Source of the DNA: Pardosa pseudoannulata
Taxonomy: Eukaryota; Arthropoda; Arachnida; Araneae; Lycosidae
Direction: 5' to 3'
NCBI GenBank assembly: GCA_032207245.1
Contig: CM063507.1
Coordinates: 92,303,556 to 92,367,555, forward strand
DNA: 64,000 nt
The notes under the pieces were generated by a model. It did not search any database, had not been told where the DNA came from, and saw only the letters and a program-made list of their open reading frames with translations. Shown in pieces: positions 44,212 to 55,742 of this stretch. Position numbers and translations under genes: made by a program. Each line of letters opens with the position of its first letter. Positions within the stretch are counted from its first letter, which is position 1.

Positions 44212-44222
44212 AAACGATAACA

Positions 44223-44973
44223 GCTTCTTTAAAACTCATCGATTGTTTTTATTTTCTATGATTTTATTTTTTATCTTTCTCTAGATGAAAATCCTAGCTT
44301 CGTTTTACTTTTTTTCTTTAATTCACCATTTACTCTTTCGGTACTTACTGTTTTCTTTCTGAATCTTCTTATTTGGTGTAACTTATCCCTTCTGGGATTT
44401 TGCGATATTCGATCCCATCCGACCAATCTCTGTTCCTGCCGGCTTCGCGTAGACGTTAGGTCTCTTCTGAAATCTTAATCGAAAGATACGGATAAGATTC
44501 TATAATCTTAAATAAAGGTCTTCCTCGAAGAAACTTTATGAGAGGGCATCATTTTATGAAGGCATCGGTGGTCTCATATTCCTGAGACGGCAGGATCTTT
44601 CTATGATGTATTTCATAAAGGGAATTACAGTGTCATGTATATAAAAAGTACATCATGGTAGCCGATTTATTTGGCAGTACATGTATACTCACGATACTGT
44701 AAAAAGGGAGCCTTGTGATTGTTGAAGCATAATGAAGAGCCGCAGATCGCAAAACACATTTTTTTAAGACACTGTTTCTATTTCCGATTGTAAGTCATAC
44801 TCTAGTCATTTGGGTATGATTTCGTATGGGTCTCGTATAAGGAGCAGGTATGGAGACGAAATTATCAGTTGTAGAGGATTAAACTTAACAATGTTGATTT
44901 ATAACAACAACAACAACAACAAAAAAAAACATTTAAAGAAATATATGTGTAAAGTCGTCCAGAGAGCAGATTA
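44223..44973. other. unassigned AT-rich DNA
   Basis: No gene. Includes (CAA)n at about 44905-44922. Confidence 0.35.
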
Positions 44974-44981
44974 CTCTAGAC

Positions 44982-45927
44982 CAGCGTTGCCAACCTTCAC
45001 AGGCAAAATTATGGATTCTAGGTCCTAAAATTATGGCATTGGCTTATAAATTATCGTACATTTTTGTAATTAGTTCAAAATAGTGTTAATAGAAGACGCT
45101 TCTACGGTATATTTTTAATCAATTGAATCTTAATATCAGATAGATTTTAAAATTGTGGAAAAACATAGAAATGGTAGAATATTTATTATTTACTATTATG
45201 TAACTTTGTAACCGATTATAATTTAATAATCGGTTTAATTACTAAAAATACCATATTTTAGTGAAAACTGCAATAGAATAAGTAAAATGAAAAATTACTT
45301 CTAATTATCCATAATTATGTAATCATTAAAGAAATATTTTCAGTATAATCGTGAATAATCAGCAATTTTGTGTTTTGTGTATTTAAGGATAAGAATGATT
45401 TAAATAATTTTAAATAACTAACATGTAAAAACACTGGTCATAACCATTTTTAAAATTCTTTATTTTATATTAGTTTCAAATAATATCAAACATTAGTATC
45501 TAGGTCATATTCAATTTCACAAATATACAGTTTTTTTTATAATTGACACTTTCCCTTTTATTATTACACAGTACAGATGGCCTTTCTCAACTTCTGTTAC
45601 AGGATTATTTACTTTTATTTAATGAAGAAGCACCTCAAAACATGCTCCTTAAGCTGCTCAAAAATCTATAACAATAATTATTTGATGGGAAAAAGTGATA
45701 AAAAAATTAGACATTCTCAATTTTTTTATGTTACTCTTTATAGAGTTACAGTTAAATTACCTGCTCTTTTAATTCTCCATTAGTCTACTTTTGGTTTATC
45801 GTACAAATCAGGAAATTATCGTACAGTTTTTCAGAATTATGTCACATAATTTTGAAATTATTTTTCATCATACAGAGTCCTAAGTTATCGTACATATACG
45901 ATAATTATCGTATGGTTGGCAACACTG
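44982..45927. mobile_element. hAT-type MITE (946 bp) with 8-bp duplication
   Basis: CTCTAGAC is duplicated at 44974-44981 and 45928-45935. The ends are CAGCGTTGCCAACCTTCAC and, reversed, CAGTGTTGCCAACCATACG. CAGNG ends and an 8-bp duplication are hAT hallmarks. It has no recognisable transposase; a 68-codon frame at 45577-45783 shows no domain. A reverse copy is at 24369-25650. Many ATTATCGTAC motifs recur near both ends (subterminal repeats). Confidence 0.9.
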
Positions 45928-45935
45928 CTCTAGAC

Positions 45936-46550
45936 AACCTGCTTATCTCAAAGTTCAAAATCCCTTGTTTCTCCTTTTAAACAGGAAATCGGTTATAGTA
46001 TCGACTATCTTTTCTGGAGTAGCCGCAACATTTGGCGTACCCGAAGTCACCCAAAGCACAATTTCTTTTCTCTGTCGATACATTGACAAAAACGGCACAC
46101 ATGACACTTTAATCGTCCGTGCGTCAAAAGGACCATTACTGGTACAATACTACCGTTTTCAATAGTTCAAAGGAATAAAAGTTCGACCGATCACCGACAG
46201 AGACGGACGCGACTCTTACAGACAACAAGATAATAATGATAATAAAGATCATGATAATATTAATAATAATACGAGATACATTGGGCTTCTATAGTTTTAT
46301 AAAGATCCTGAGCCCAGCCAATCAAATTAAAGGCACAAGACGAAACTAATCAAACACAACCAATGAAAACACAAAAGGATCAACTCGAGAAAACCTCGTA
46401 TGTGCGAGAAATGTTATTACTTAAATAATAATAAGCAGCCAAAACACCAAGTCGCCAAGTATGAGTGCGATTACATATTTCAACAGTGATGAAGCTATTC
46501 ATCATGATTTATGTCTATGTAGCTACCGTACGAGTGTGGTTTGAAAGCCT
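45936..46550. other. unassigned DNA
   Basis: Contains an imperfect (TAA/ATAATGATAA)n stretch at about 46229-46272. No gene supported. Confidence 0.35.
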
Positions 46551-46554
46551 AACA

Positions 46555-46995
46555 TCCCATCTCTTGCTAGGTGAAGCTCCTGCACAGTGTGCGTATTGCA
46601 AGACACCTTACACAGTCGCACATATTTTAACCTCTTGTGTTTGTTTAAAATCAATGTATATAAAATTTTTTGGTAATCCATCGCCGAATCTTAATTTAAT
46701 CATCGGGGAAACTCCACATCCAAACTTGTTCCCCTTTCTTTGCCGTACTGGTTTTTATACCGAAATATGATTTTTGATTGTTTTTCAATTTTCTAATTTT
46801 CAATTTCTAATCTTTCAATTTTTGTTAATCTGTATATAACTTAATTTTTTTTTTGTTGGTTGTTTTTTTTTTTTGTGTTTTATGTTGTTTTTTTATTTTA
46901 TAATTGTTAATCTGTTTTTGAGCTTTTTTTTTTTTTTCATCTTGTTTGGCGCAGTTTGTCCCTAGAGGATTAGCGCCATTAACTTCAATCAACCA
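46555..46995 (+). mobile_element. 5'-truncated LINE
   Basis: Begins at CATCTCTTGCTAGGTGAAGC and encodes LLLGEAPAQCAYCKTPYTVA, HILTSC and the C-terminus (to TGA 46768-46770; the open frame begins upstream at 46465 in unrelated sequence). The 3'UTR ends GGCGCAGTTTGTCCCTAGAGG, TTAGCGCC and ATCAACCAA. No clear target duplication. Confidence 0.88.
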
Positions 46996-46996
46996 A

Positions 46997-49299
46997 ATAA
47001 AATGACAAAGTTAAAAATAGTAAATACCAAAAGTTTGATAAATTGTTTATAAAACCTTCGCTGAAAAGGAAAATCTCTTCCGAGAAAACGTTAAAGTGTA
47101 CAAAATATTTTTTAACTATTCCTACAAAAGGACGATGGTCATTAACAGGTTAAGACATCATTTGTGTAGGCTAATTTTCTGCTCAAATACAACAATCCAA
47201 CGTCTTTATTTCTCATTTGCTTCGAAATAAATAAAACTGACAAATGAAAGTCGTACCTTCTTGTACAGGTTTTAAAGTTCAAATTTATAGTCTTTCTTTT
47301 TCCTTTTTATTTTTTGTAACAGGCCAAAAGAAAGTCCCGGGCAAACATAAAATATGAGAAGGATTCTCGCTGAAGTATAGGAAACAAAACAGCCACATTC
47401 CGTTCTCTTTTTTTTTCTTTTTTTTTTCTGTTTCCTGGAAACCTTGAATGGATGGATCCGAATTTCACAAAGGCTGGACAAGTTGATAAGATTTTTCAAA
47501 ACGCTCTCAATATTTTACGTTTCTTTAAAATACGTCTAGCTTTCTTCAAATATGGCTACGTTGTTTGTTTTTATAGGATTTCCTTAAATTAGGAAATAGA
47601 TACTATAAGTACATTTAAATAATCTTATTATATTGTACTAAGCATATTATTTTTTATTAAGATTGTACTAAATTAAACCCTTCAACCCTTTCAACCTTCA
47701 GTCTGGTATTTAAATTTATCAAATAAAAAGTTGTTTATTTGAAAATTTAAATTAATGTTTAGAATTATACACCAACAATTTTAACCAACCGATAATCTGG
47801 CGAATTTTTATTTGCCATTTTCACGTGTGCTACGTACAGTGGCTTATTTAACCGAAATTACTGTAAATATTATTATAGTCGAAAAATGCTATATGGAAAA
47901 TAAAATAAACTTTTTAGATCTTGAAATTATAGACGAATGTGCACAAAATTTAATTTTAAATTATGAACAATTTACATCCCTTATATTATTTAAAATTAAA
48001 TGTAAAACTGCGTCAAATGTAAAAAAAAATTGTCAATGAGGTCTTATACTTAAATTTTACAATTTTTAAATAACACCTCTATTAATCATGGTCAAAGAAA
48101 TTCAGTTATGACGAAATCAGTTTCCACGATTTTCATATTTTATATCATTATCGATAACCAAGTATGTGTAGTTATCCATACATCCATGAGCACTGGTACC
48201 TAATACTTACTCGATAGGTTAAGCTTTGACATCAAAACAGAGTACTACGCCAACTTGGTGACGTAACTTTGTTTTCTTCATCTCACCATTACTACATTTT
48301 GATTTGTTATATTGGTATCGGGCTTTTCTTGCATATTAATTTTGTTACGTTTAAATGCGACTAATATTTATTGGTTTTTAATTTTGTGAATTGAGATTGA
48401 TATCGAAACAGATGTACCTAGCACCCCGGTTTCAGTCGCTGTTTTTTTATTGCAGTAATTTGGCGACTTCGGTTAATTCCCAGTGAAAGGTACCCTCCTT
48501 GTCCGCCATCTTGTTTTTGGCGACTATTGGCGAAACACGACTCCGTGAAGCACGCGCCAAGTACCTAAGCCTAACACGCAGCAGGACACCAGTGAGAAAT
48601 TACAAAAATTTAAATACTATAAAATTAAAAACAAATACTAATTAAGAAGTTTAAATACTATAAAATTAGAACAAATAAAATTTTTGAAATAAATACGATT
48701 GAAGAGAATGCAGAACTTAACCACTCCACTGGTGAAAAACCGTTAAATTAACGGCAAAAAGTGTTGAAATTCAAACTTACCTCCTACAACTTTTAATATA
48801 ATTGGATCAAACAAGAATTAGATCATCATGACATCACATCATTTATTGCGCAAGTTACTCCAAAGAGGATCCGATAACGCACACAAACCAAAGGAGAGAA
48901 CGAGGTTACCATCTTTTAACGGGAGAGAAAGGGTGAAGTTGACAAGGAGAAAATAAGTATCGTCCGAGAAATGGCGCCAAAAAAATCGCCAAAATAGCGT
49001 ACCGTACACTGGGATACAGCCTAAAATAGTTATACCTTTGAGAAAGGTTAACGAGAATGTTGCAGAATAGGGTACTTTTTTAACTTGGCTACTTTTACCT
49101 CCATCTTAGTTTCGCCAAGAACAAGTCTTGGCGTAAACTTGGTGCAGATATGATATAAAACTGTCAAATATTAAGTACTACTACGTCACATGTACACAAC
49201 ATTAGATATAAAATTATTTATTCATTATAAACCAACTTTAGATTTAAAAATTTACTGCTTCATTCTTTGCTTCTAACTTTCTAGTTGCATTTCTGACAT
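46997..49299. other. unassigned AT-rich DNA
   Basis: About 2.3 kb with no defensible gene. A direct repeat of TTTAAATACTATAAAATTA occurs near 48609 and 48650. The 75-codon frames at 47272-47499 (minus) and 47812-48039 (plus) show no domain. Confidence 0.35.
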
Positions 49300-49500
49300 C
49301 AGATTTTAACTTTCACAATATAGATACTATACCTACTAATATTAGAATACATCCCTGGAACATTCCCAATTTTGCTGTTATAAACCCCTTTAAGTCATTT
49401 GACAAAATTTCAACTACTAATACCATTTTTCCAGAAATTTTTGAAGATCGCAACCAATACTTAAACTCGCTTTTTTTTTCAGACCTCTACTATGTCAATT

Positions 49501-49737
49501 GTGAAAATAGTCACCAAAAACAAGAAAATACAACAAAACAACAATAAATTTCAAAAATTTTAGAAAGACAAAAAACACTTTCATAAAATCAACAAAGGCA
49601 TAAACACTTACTTTTTAATTCTCGTGATTCTTCACCTTTCTTTTTGCTGCCTTAATTTTAGGTGCATCGTGTGTGGCCGGCGGATAAACATCGCGGATTG
49701 CATCAAGGAATGTCGTAAATAATTTGGGATAATTTAA
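49501..49737. other. insertion of unknown origin within LINE
   Basis: About 235 bp separating two LINE blocks. It is A-rich on its left and carries the orphan minus-strand frame listed next. No terminal repeats or duplication could be defined because the left LINE border is degraded. Confidence 0.55.
49615..49737 (-). other. orphan 40-codon open frame, unknown
   Basis: On the minus strand, 40 sense codons run from the LINE border to TAA (49615-49617). They begin LNYPKLFTTFLDAIRDVYPP, then THDAPKIKAAKRKVKNHEN. Composition is protein-like (acidic/hydrophobic then Lys/Arg-rich), unlike the surrounding AT noise. The stop is followed by AAAAGTAAGTG, a good splice-donor-like text. It has no start codon. 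It may be a captured exon or the C-terminus of another element's protein; I do not recognise it. Confidence 0.35.
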
Positions 49738-50021
49738 AGAAAAAATCAATAGCTATAGACTTCATTCTAAACTCTCCATCTTTTTGCTGAAGCATTTGCA
49801 TATTAAAGGATTTAGAAGAATTGATACATTACAATAATAAAAATTCTATCTGTATAGACTGTCAGTGTTCTAAATTCATTGTAATCAAATAACTGTAATA
49901 ACCTTATTTTTAAAATTCTCACTTTAATAACTAATCTTACGTTCATGAGAATCTCGTTAATGTTTAGCTGAGTTCTCTCTCTTGTTGACATTAAATGCAA
50001 TGAACTTGTGTTAAAAGCTAC

Positions 50022-50251
50022 TATCGTGTATTACTACGATATTAAATTAATTATACACTTAGTTTGAGCTATATTTATATTCTTATCCCTTAAACAGGCT
50101 ATATAATCCAATTAAAAGAAGCGAAACATTTTCCAGTCTTAAAACAACAACTTTTGTTTCATAAAGATTTTATAAAAACTTTATAGCAAAACCAAAACTT
50201 AAAAAAAAAACTGCAAACGATTTTTAAACTAAAAATAAATCATTGAGTCTG
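50022..50251 (-). repeat. long terminal repeat (distal to gag start)
   Basis: 230-bp LTR on the 3' side of gag (element reads on minus). Ends TATCGTG...GAGTCTG on the plus strand. Confidence 0.88.
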
Positions 50252-50322
50252 AATAATTTAATTTTTAATATTTAATTTGCGACAATCCATGCAATCTGTA
50301 GTAGAGTTTTTCGCCAAGTCCA

Positions 50323-51161
50323 CTACAGGTTTGAGTTTTCCTGATTATCTTGCGTTTTCTTTGTCCAACTACAAGGAGATTTACATTTTTCGGGGAAACA
50401 GCTGGATCCAAATCGAAAATGGTAGTAGCATAATTTTCCATTGGGATCGAATTTTACGCGTCGACCACTTCGAGATCGAGACCGATGACGAAAATTAGCA
50501 TTCCTTATTTTTGGTCTAGCACCAGCACGCATATTTAATTCAGCCATTTGTTGTTCTAAATGTTTAATTCTATCAATTAATTCACTACTATAATTTTGAG
50601 TAGTATTACTTGCGCTGCATATCTCTTGTTTAGAACTCATATCGTTAATTTTATCAGCCATAACAGCTAAACTATCAATATTTTCATTACTGACAACTAA
50701 AATATTTTTTATAGCTTCCGGTAATTTTCCTATCCAAAGTGTTTTAATTTTTCGGAAACATCAGAAGTGGCTATTGACTTCAATTTTTGCAACAGTTGGC
50801 TGGGTTTCATGTCGCCAAGTTCTATTCCTGTGATTAATTTTTGAATTCTTACACTTTCATTTTCCTTAAATAAATTTAAGAGTCTAAATTTTGAATCAGA
50901 ATATTTAGTTTTACTGGTACTGCTAACTATGTCCCATACATTCTCGACATATTTTGGATCAAGTTGTGAAATTAAATAATTAAACTTCGTTTCCTCAGCT
51001 GTTATTCCGCTGATTTTAAATTGAGCCTCCCCTTGGAAAAACCATATTTTGGGTTTATCAACCCAAAAAAATGGTATTTTAACACTCACCTTGCATAATT
51101 TCTTGTCATCGTTGCTGACTTCACTGTTAACATCTGTATTTTCCGGTATAGAATCCGTCAT
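50323..51161 (-). pseudogene. LTR retrotransposon gag, frameshifted
   Basis: Start ATG at 51161 (minus). The first frame (143 codons to 50730) contains KVSVKIPFFWVDKPKIWFFQ, GEAQFKISGITAEETKFNYL and GDMKPSQLLQKLKSIA, resembling the gag type annotated DUF7041 in arthropod gypsy elements. A frameshift near 50745 moves the reading to a second frame ending at 50323. It carries a coiled-coil-like IKHLEQQMAELN, an Arg/Ser-rich RHRSRSRSGRR and a Cys/His segment (LCYYHFRFGS...CKSPC), the nucleic-acid-binding tail. The single break suggests recent activity of the gag in the parent lineage. Confidence 0.82.
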
Positions 51162-51195
51162 TTTTGTCTTCTTATCACGTCCGGATCACCAAAAA

Positions 51196-51422
51196 TATCG
51201 TGTATTACTACGATATTTAATTAATTATACACTTAGTTTGAGCTATATTTGTATTCTTATCCCTTAAACAGGCATATAATCCAATTAAAAGAAGCGAAAC
51301 ATTTTACAGTCTTCTTAAAACAACTTTTATTTCATATAGATTTTCTAAAAACTTTATAGCAAAATCAAAACTTTAAAAATCGTTTGCAGTTTTTTTAACT
51401 AAAAATAAATCATTGAGTCTGT
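51196..51422 (-). repeat. long terminal repeat (gag-proximal, 5' LTR)
   Basis: 227-bp LTR directly upstream of gag on the minus strand, followed by the primer-site-like TTGGTGATCCGGACG. Confidence 0.88.
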
Positions 51423-52150
51423 GCTACCACACTACCAAGTCTAGCAAGTGATTATCTCCACGGATCTTGTCCTGACTTGAAAAATTACATTAAAGATCTA
51501 TTGCACGATAAATGACAGAACTCTTGGGATAACATTCTATCTAATAAATTGCGAGAAATTAAAATTACCGAATGGCTTCAGCTCTCTTCTAGGAGATATG
51601 ATGTCATACTCACTGGTGTACGAGTGGGTCACTGTCGACTCACCCATGCACATTTCTTGCTGGGTGAATCTGCTCCCCACTGCAAGGCACCTTATACAGT
51701 CGCGCGCACATTTTAACCTTTTGTATTTGCTTTAGATCTATGTAATGTAATTTTTTTAAGCAATCCATCGCCAAATCTAAATTTAATCATCGGGGAAACT
51801 CCACATCCAAACTTGTTCTCCTTTCTTCGCCGTACTGGCTTTTATTTCGAAACCTGAATTTTGTTTGTTGTTCTTTGACTTTTGTAATTAAATTTTTTAA
51901 TATACAATTTTTAATCTTTAAACAATTTTTAAAAAATTGAAAATTTAATTTTTTACTTTCTTTGTATATAACTCAATTTTGTAAGAGTTTTGTGCTAAAT
52001 GTTTTCCAAACAGTTTTAGAAATCTTACCTTTTATAATGTTCTCAAAATTTTTATTCGTAAATTTCGTGTTTTGAGTTTTATTTTTTGAAATCTTGTTTG
52101 GCGCAGTTTGTCTAGGGGATTTAGCGCCAATAATCTCCAATCAACCATTC

Positions 52151-53404
52151 AACATTTCCGGCATCTAAAATCATATCTTCATTTTCAACTTCTAACATCC
52201 TCTTTTTTCTTGTGATTTCTATGACCTATTGCTAACGATAGTCGATAACAAACCTGTAACAAATTTTTGCAACAAAATTTAGAAACTTTTTTTCAATTTC
52301 TAATCAGTGATTCCGTTAGATTTGGCGAGCTTATCTCTTATTTGGCGATGGAAAACTACCGTACCCTTTTCTGCAGTTAACCCAAGGTTGAAATAACAAA
52401 AGATTATCATACAAGAAAAAAGAAATAGCATCCCATAAATCCTACATCAATGAACTTTTGAACTGAGAAATACTTTTTTTTTCTTTTTTTTTCTTTTTTA
52501 GTCTTACCTGTGGAATGCCGAGTTGATCTGGAATGGATATTTGCTTATTTAGTTTTAAAAGGATTTCTTTTTAATGAATAGCAAAAAACTATAAAGAATT
52601 TTTTTTCTCTGTGATTATATCAAAAAAAGTAGAAAATAGTTACTCAGAATAAAAACTCAACAAATTTAAGAATAACTATAAAAGGAAAAGAGGCATACTA
52701 AAAACTTGTGAAATTAACAAAAAGACCCAACATCCGAAAAATGAGCCAACAGCTGCGAATAATACATCTGTACCGGAAATATCATTGAAATATGATTATC
52801 TTAGCTCTTAATAATTTATTCACCAAATAAGTAAACATGACATGCCTTTAAAAAACATAAATAAGGAGAATAGAAAGAAGTTTTAGAAATAAAATTCAAA
52901 TACTCCATGCATATAGATATGAATAATTAGACTTTGACTTTTCCGTATTAAAGTATTACAAATTCCAATTTCCAATTACGATTAAAAAAATGATGTGGAG
53001 AGAATATAAAATATATAATAAGAGTTTAATTTAAAGAGAAAAGTTAATATTTGTGGAATAAAGAAGAGGGATTTATCTATAATAGCTACACAGTTAGAAA
53101 AACAAATATTTTTTAAAAATTTTCGCTCAAAATAAAGAACAATTAAAATTATGCCAAAATTAATTTTAGCTTTTATCCTTGTTCTAACTTTCTACATGGA
53201 AAATTTATTTGTTAGTGACGTCATAGCTAATTCCGTGGCATTTTGTTTTTCACAGAGATGGTGAAATTCAAATCGTTTACGCATTCAGACCAAATAATTA
53301 GTATTTTCGGTAGTTCTTATTTAATATCGCCGCTAATTATGTTCTACCAAAATGAAACTTGCGGTGTTGAGTTTCCAAAATTATTCCAAAGCCATGGATA
53401 TCTG
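52151..53404. other. unassigned AT-rich DNA
   Basis: No gene or element recognised. A short pyrimidine-rich tract lies at about 52470-52502. Confidence 0.35.
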
Positions 53405-53592
53405 ATTCAACCGCAAACTCCCCGCAGTATGAAGAGCCGATGTTAGATGTATCTTCAGTGTCGGAGTTCGTAGGTTCAAATCCCATCGTGGCATAAATTT
53501 TCGTAGCAGTTCATAATCGGCTTTAAGGAGTTGGCCCGTCTCATGTTTCAAAAATGTAGATCTAATGATCCAAACCAAACCAAACCCTGCCG
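53405..53592 (+). mobile_element. tRNA-derived SINE, decayed
   Basis: B-box AGGTTCAAATCCCATCGTGGC and the family body (GTTCATAATCGGCTTTAAGGAGTTGG, CTCATGTTTCAAAAATGTAGAT) with tail CCAAACCAAACCAAACC. The A box is degraded (GATGTATCTTCAGTG). Confidence 0.75.
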
Positions 53593-54321
53593 GATGAAAA
53601 GAATCTTGTGAAAATCACTAAAGTACTAAACAGCTAATTACGTCATGCGTTTTCTGAACAACGCGTTTTTAGACCCAAAATAATCAGAAACTAGGGTGGT
53701 TTTTAATTAATATATCTTAATTTTAGTCCTACAATGATGGAACTTGGGGAAGTTTTGAAATCCGTGGATACCTGTCTCGATTCCAAATTCTCAGCCAAAT
53801 AAAATATATCTCTTAAAATTCACCTTTGAAATAATATATGATGTCATGAAAAGGCTATTCTTGCTATCGTTTGCTCATCAAAGCACAAATTAAAAATGAA
53901 AGAATTAGCATTTGGGGTGGTATTTAATTAATATCTTTAATTATAGTGCTACGAAGATGAGACTTGCCGAAATGAGTAGCTGTGAATTTTCCGAATAGGT
54001 GGATATCTTACTCGACAATGGCAGAACTTGCCTCTGTAGTGCTTGTTCCTTACTGGAGTTGACTACATTAATCCTCGAGTCAAGACGGAACCTTGCGTAG
54101 GTCTGCAGCTGTTGTGGTTGCGGTCGTGGCGACTGGTCTTCAGTGAAAGCTGCTGTATGGGCGAAAAGCCTGGGTCAGCTGAGGAATTACCTTACCTTAC
54201 TCGACCCCGTAATTCTTCTCAGAGTTAAAAACACAGAAGGTCAAATAGACCCGAGCAGATTTTAAAAATGTAGCAAGCTTTGTCCGCTAGGTAACTTGAG
54301 GACTTGAGAAGGGGGAAAAAA
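53593..54321. other. unassigned DNA
   Basis: A repeated phrase GGTGGTNTTTAATTAATAT occurs at 53695 and 53918. The 61-codon frame at 54043-54228 has no domain. Confidence 0.3.
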
Positions 54322-54325
54322 GTAC

Positions 54326-54702
54326 TGTTGCGAAATTCTCACTCTTAAATTTCGTTGATTGAATAGACTTTGACTAAGACAAAAACAATAACAATTTATT
54401 AACACGCCAAATGAATCACAATTACAACGGATGGCGATAAATCTTGGCAGCCTTTTGGAGAACTTTTTCAGAGCAATCCGAAAAGCATTAACACAGGTCC
54501 TATTTTCACCAAATCTGAGCGAGAACTGATTTTCTACGAGAACTCACGGCCCCTTTTTATAGCTTTCAGGTTTCTGGAAATTTCCACAAGCTTCTAGTAA
54601 AATCCAGAAAAAGGGGGTCGGCAAAAAATGTCGCCAAGTTGCCAATATCTCGCCAATTTGGCGAGATACCATACAAATTGCATGTTTACAGCATTCTTAA
54701 CA
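54326..54702 (-). repeat. solo LTR (377 bp)
   Basis: TGTTGCGAAATTCTC...TTCTTAACA with GTAC duplicated at 54322-54325 and 54703-54706. TG...CA ends and a 4-bp duplication indicate an LTR. It is homologous along its length to 57463-57870. Minus orientation is favoured because the minus strand places a TATA-like element upstream of an AATAAATTG polyadenylation signal. No internal retrotransposon DNA adjoins it. Confidence 0.85.
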
Positions 54703-54706
54703 GTAC

Positions 54707-55740
54707 TGAAATACGTGATTATGCAATGATCTCTGTAGATTGATTCCCCATTAAATCTACCAAGAAAAAAAAAAACAAAAACACTGCAAAAAAATCTTTA
54801 TTTTAAGTTATACGTGTTTTTACAACCTCATTCTGCTTTTTACTTCGTTTCCCCTGTACCATGCATCTATCATTCACCCTTTTCAATACATCCACCATAA
54901 TATACAGCTTTCTTTTTGCTATTTTTAAAAGCTATCAGTAAGATCTAATTTCGAAATTTCAATTAAACCTAATAAATAACTGCAAGATAATTTATTCTAA
55001 ATAAATCCATGGGAAAATATTGATCAAAAGTAGTTGTCTATTTTATTCCCTGCGAATAAATGCAAATAGATGTCAACTAGAAACGATTATCTGTGAATCA
55101 GAAACATTAGCCTGCTAGGTGACTTGCAGGCGTAAAAGAAAATCTAAAATGTACACTAACAACAAAATTTGTATGTATGCTTACGTATGCCAGGAAAATT
55201 ATTCACTTTCCCTCCCTCAAAATCAAAAAGTAAATAAAACATAAAACTATGTAAAATTAACTATGTTTTGCTACAACTATTACATTGTGATTTATTGCAT
55301 TCACCTGTCTTTCTGTTCGTTTCCTCTATACTCCAGCCATTCGACTCTTTACGTGATTACTGTAAAATACAGTTTTCTGTTCAGCATTTTTAATTTTTGA
55401 GATTCAATTCTCCAAGACTGACTGGACATCTTCTTTCTGTTCTTCGGCAAACCATCGAAAATGCGTCTGGCAGTCAACGTGTCAAATGTTATTTCAAAGT
55501 TTCGCATATCTGCGCTTCGCCCGGAAACTGGAACTTGGAAATGGCTTTCTAGTACAAATAACGGTGGTTCAGCATTTTTAAAAACAAAACTTTAATGGAC
55601 TAAGAACACAACGTATTGTTAGGCCGCCGCCTTCAAGACAGACATAACACAAACTACTATTTTTTCTACCTCGGTGCGGGCATCAGCGCCCTCTAGCCTC
55701 GGAAGCAATTATTCTACAACCTTAAAAGGAAAATAGATAT
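54707..55740. other. unassigned DNA
   Basis: No gene. A moderately GC-rich patch (CGCCGCCTTC...GCGCCCTCTAGCC) lies at 55620-55710. Confidence 0.3.
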
Positions 55741-55742
55741 TA

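Larger units (their letters stand above)
50022..51422 (-). mobile_element. gag-only LTR retrotransposon nested in LINE
   Basis: Two direct LTRs, 50022-50251 and 51196-51422, are alike throughout (TATCGTGTATTACTACG... to ...AATAAATCATTGAGTCTG) with a few substitutions and indels. GCTAC lies at 50017-50021 and 51423-51427. Internal DNA is only about 940 bp. On the minus strand it starts with a primer-site-like TTGGTGATCCGGACGTGAT next to the LTR, then gag; protease, RT, RNase H and integrase are absent. It is a non-autonomous gypsy-type derivative that would need pol in trans. Confidence 0.9.
49300..52150 (+). pseudogene. decayed LINE copy split by two insertions
   Basis: Three LINE blocks in order and orientation. 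49300-49500 is the linker before RNase H (ATATAGATACTATACC, AACCCCTTTAAGTCATTTGAC). 49737-50021 is RNase H (TCAATAGCTATAGACTTCATTC to AATGAACTTGTG). 51423-52150 is the C-terminal part, 3'UTR and tail (TGACTTGAAAAATTACATTAAAG, GTGGGTCACTGTCGACTC, then GGCGCAGTTTGTC...TTTAGCGCC). Stops and indels are frequent. The first gap holds an orphan sequence and the second a gag-only LTR element with a GCTAC duplication. Confidence 0.85.

Noticed and set aside
47812..48039. 75-codon plus-strand frame
   Set aside because: AT-rich, no domain, no splice or promoter context.
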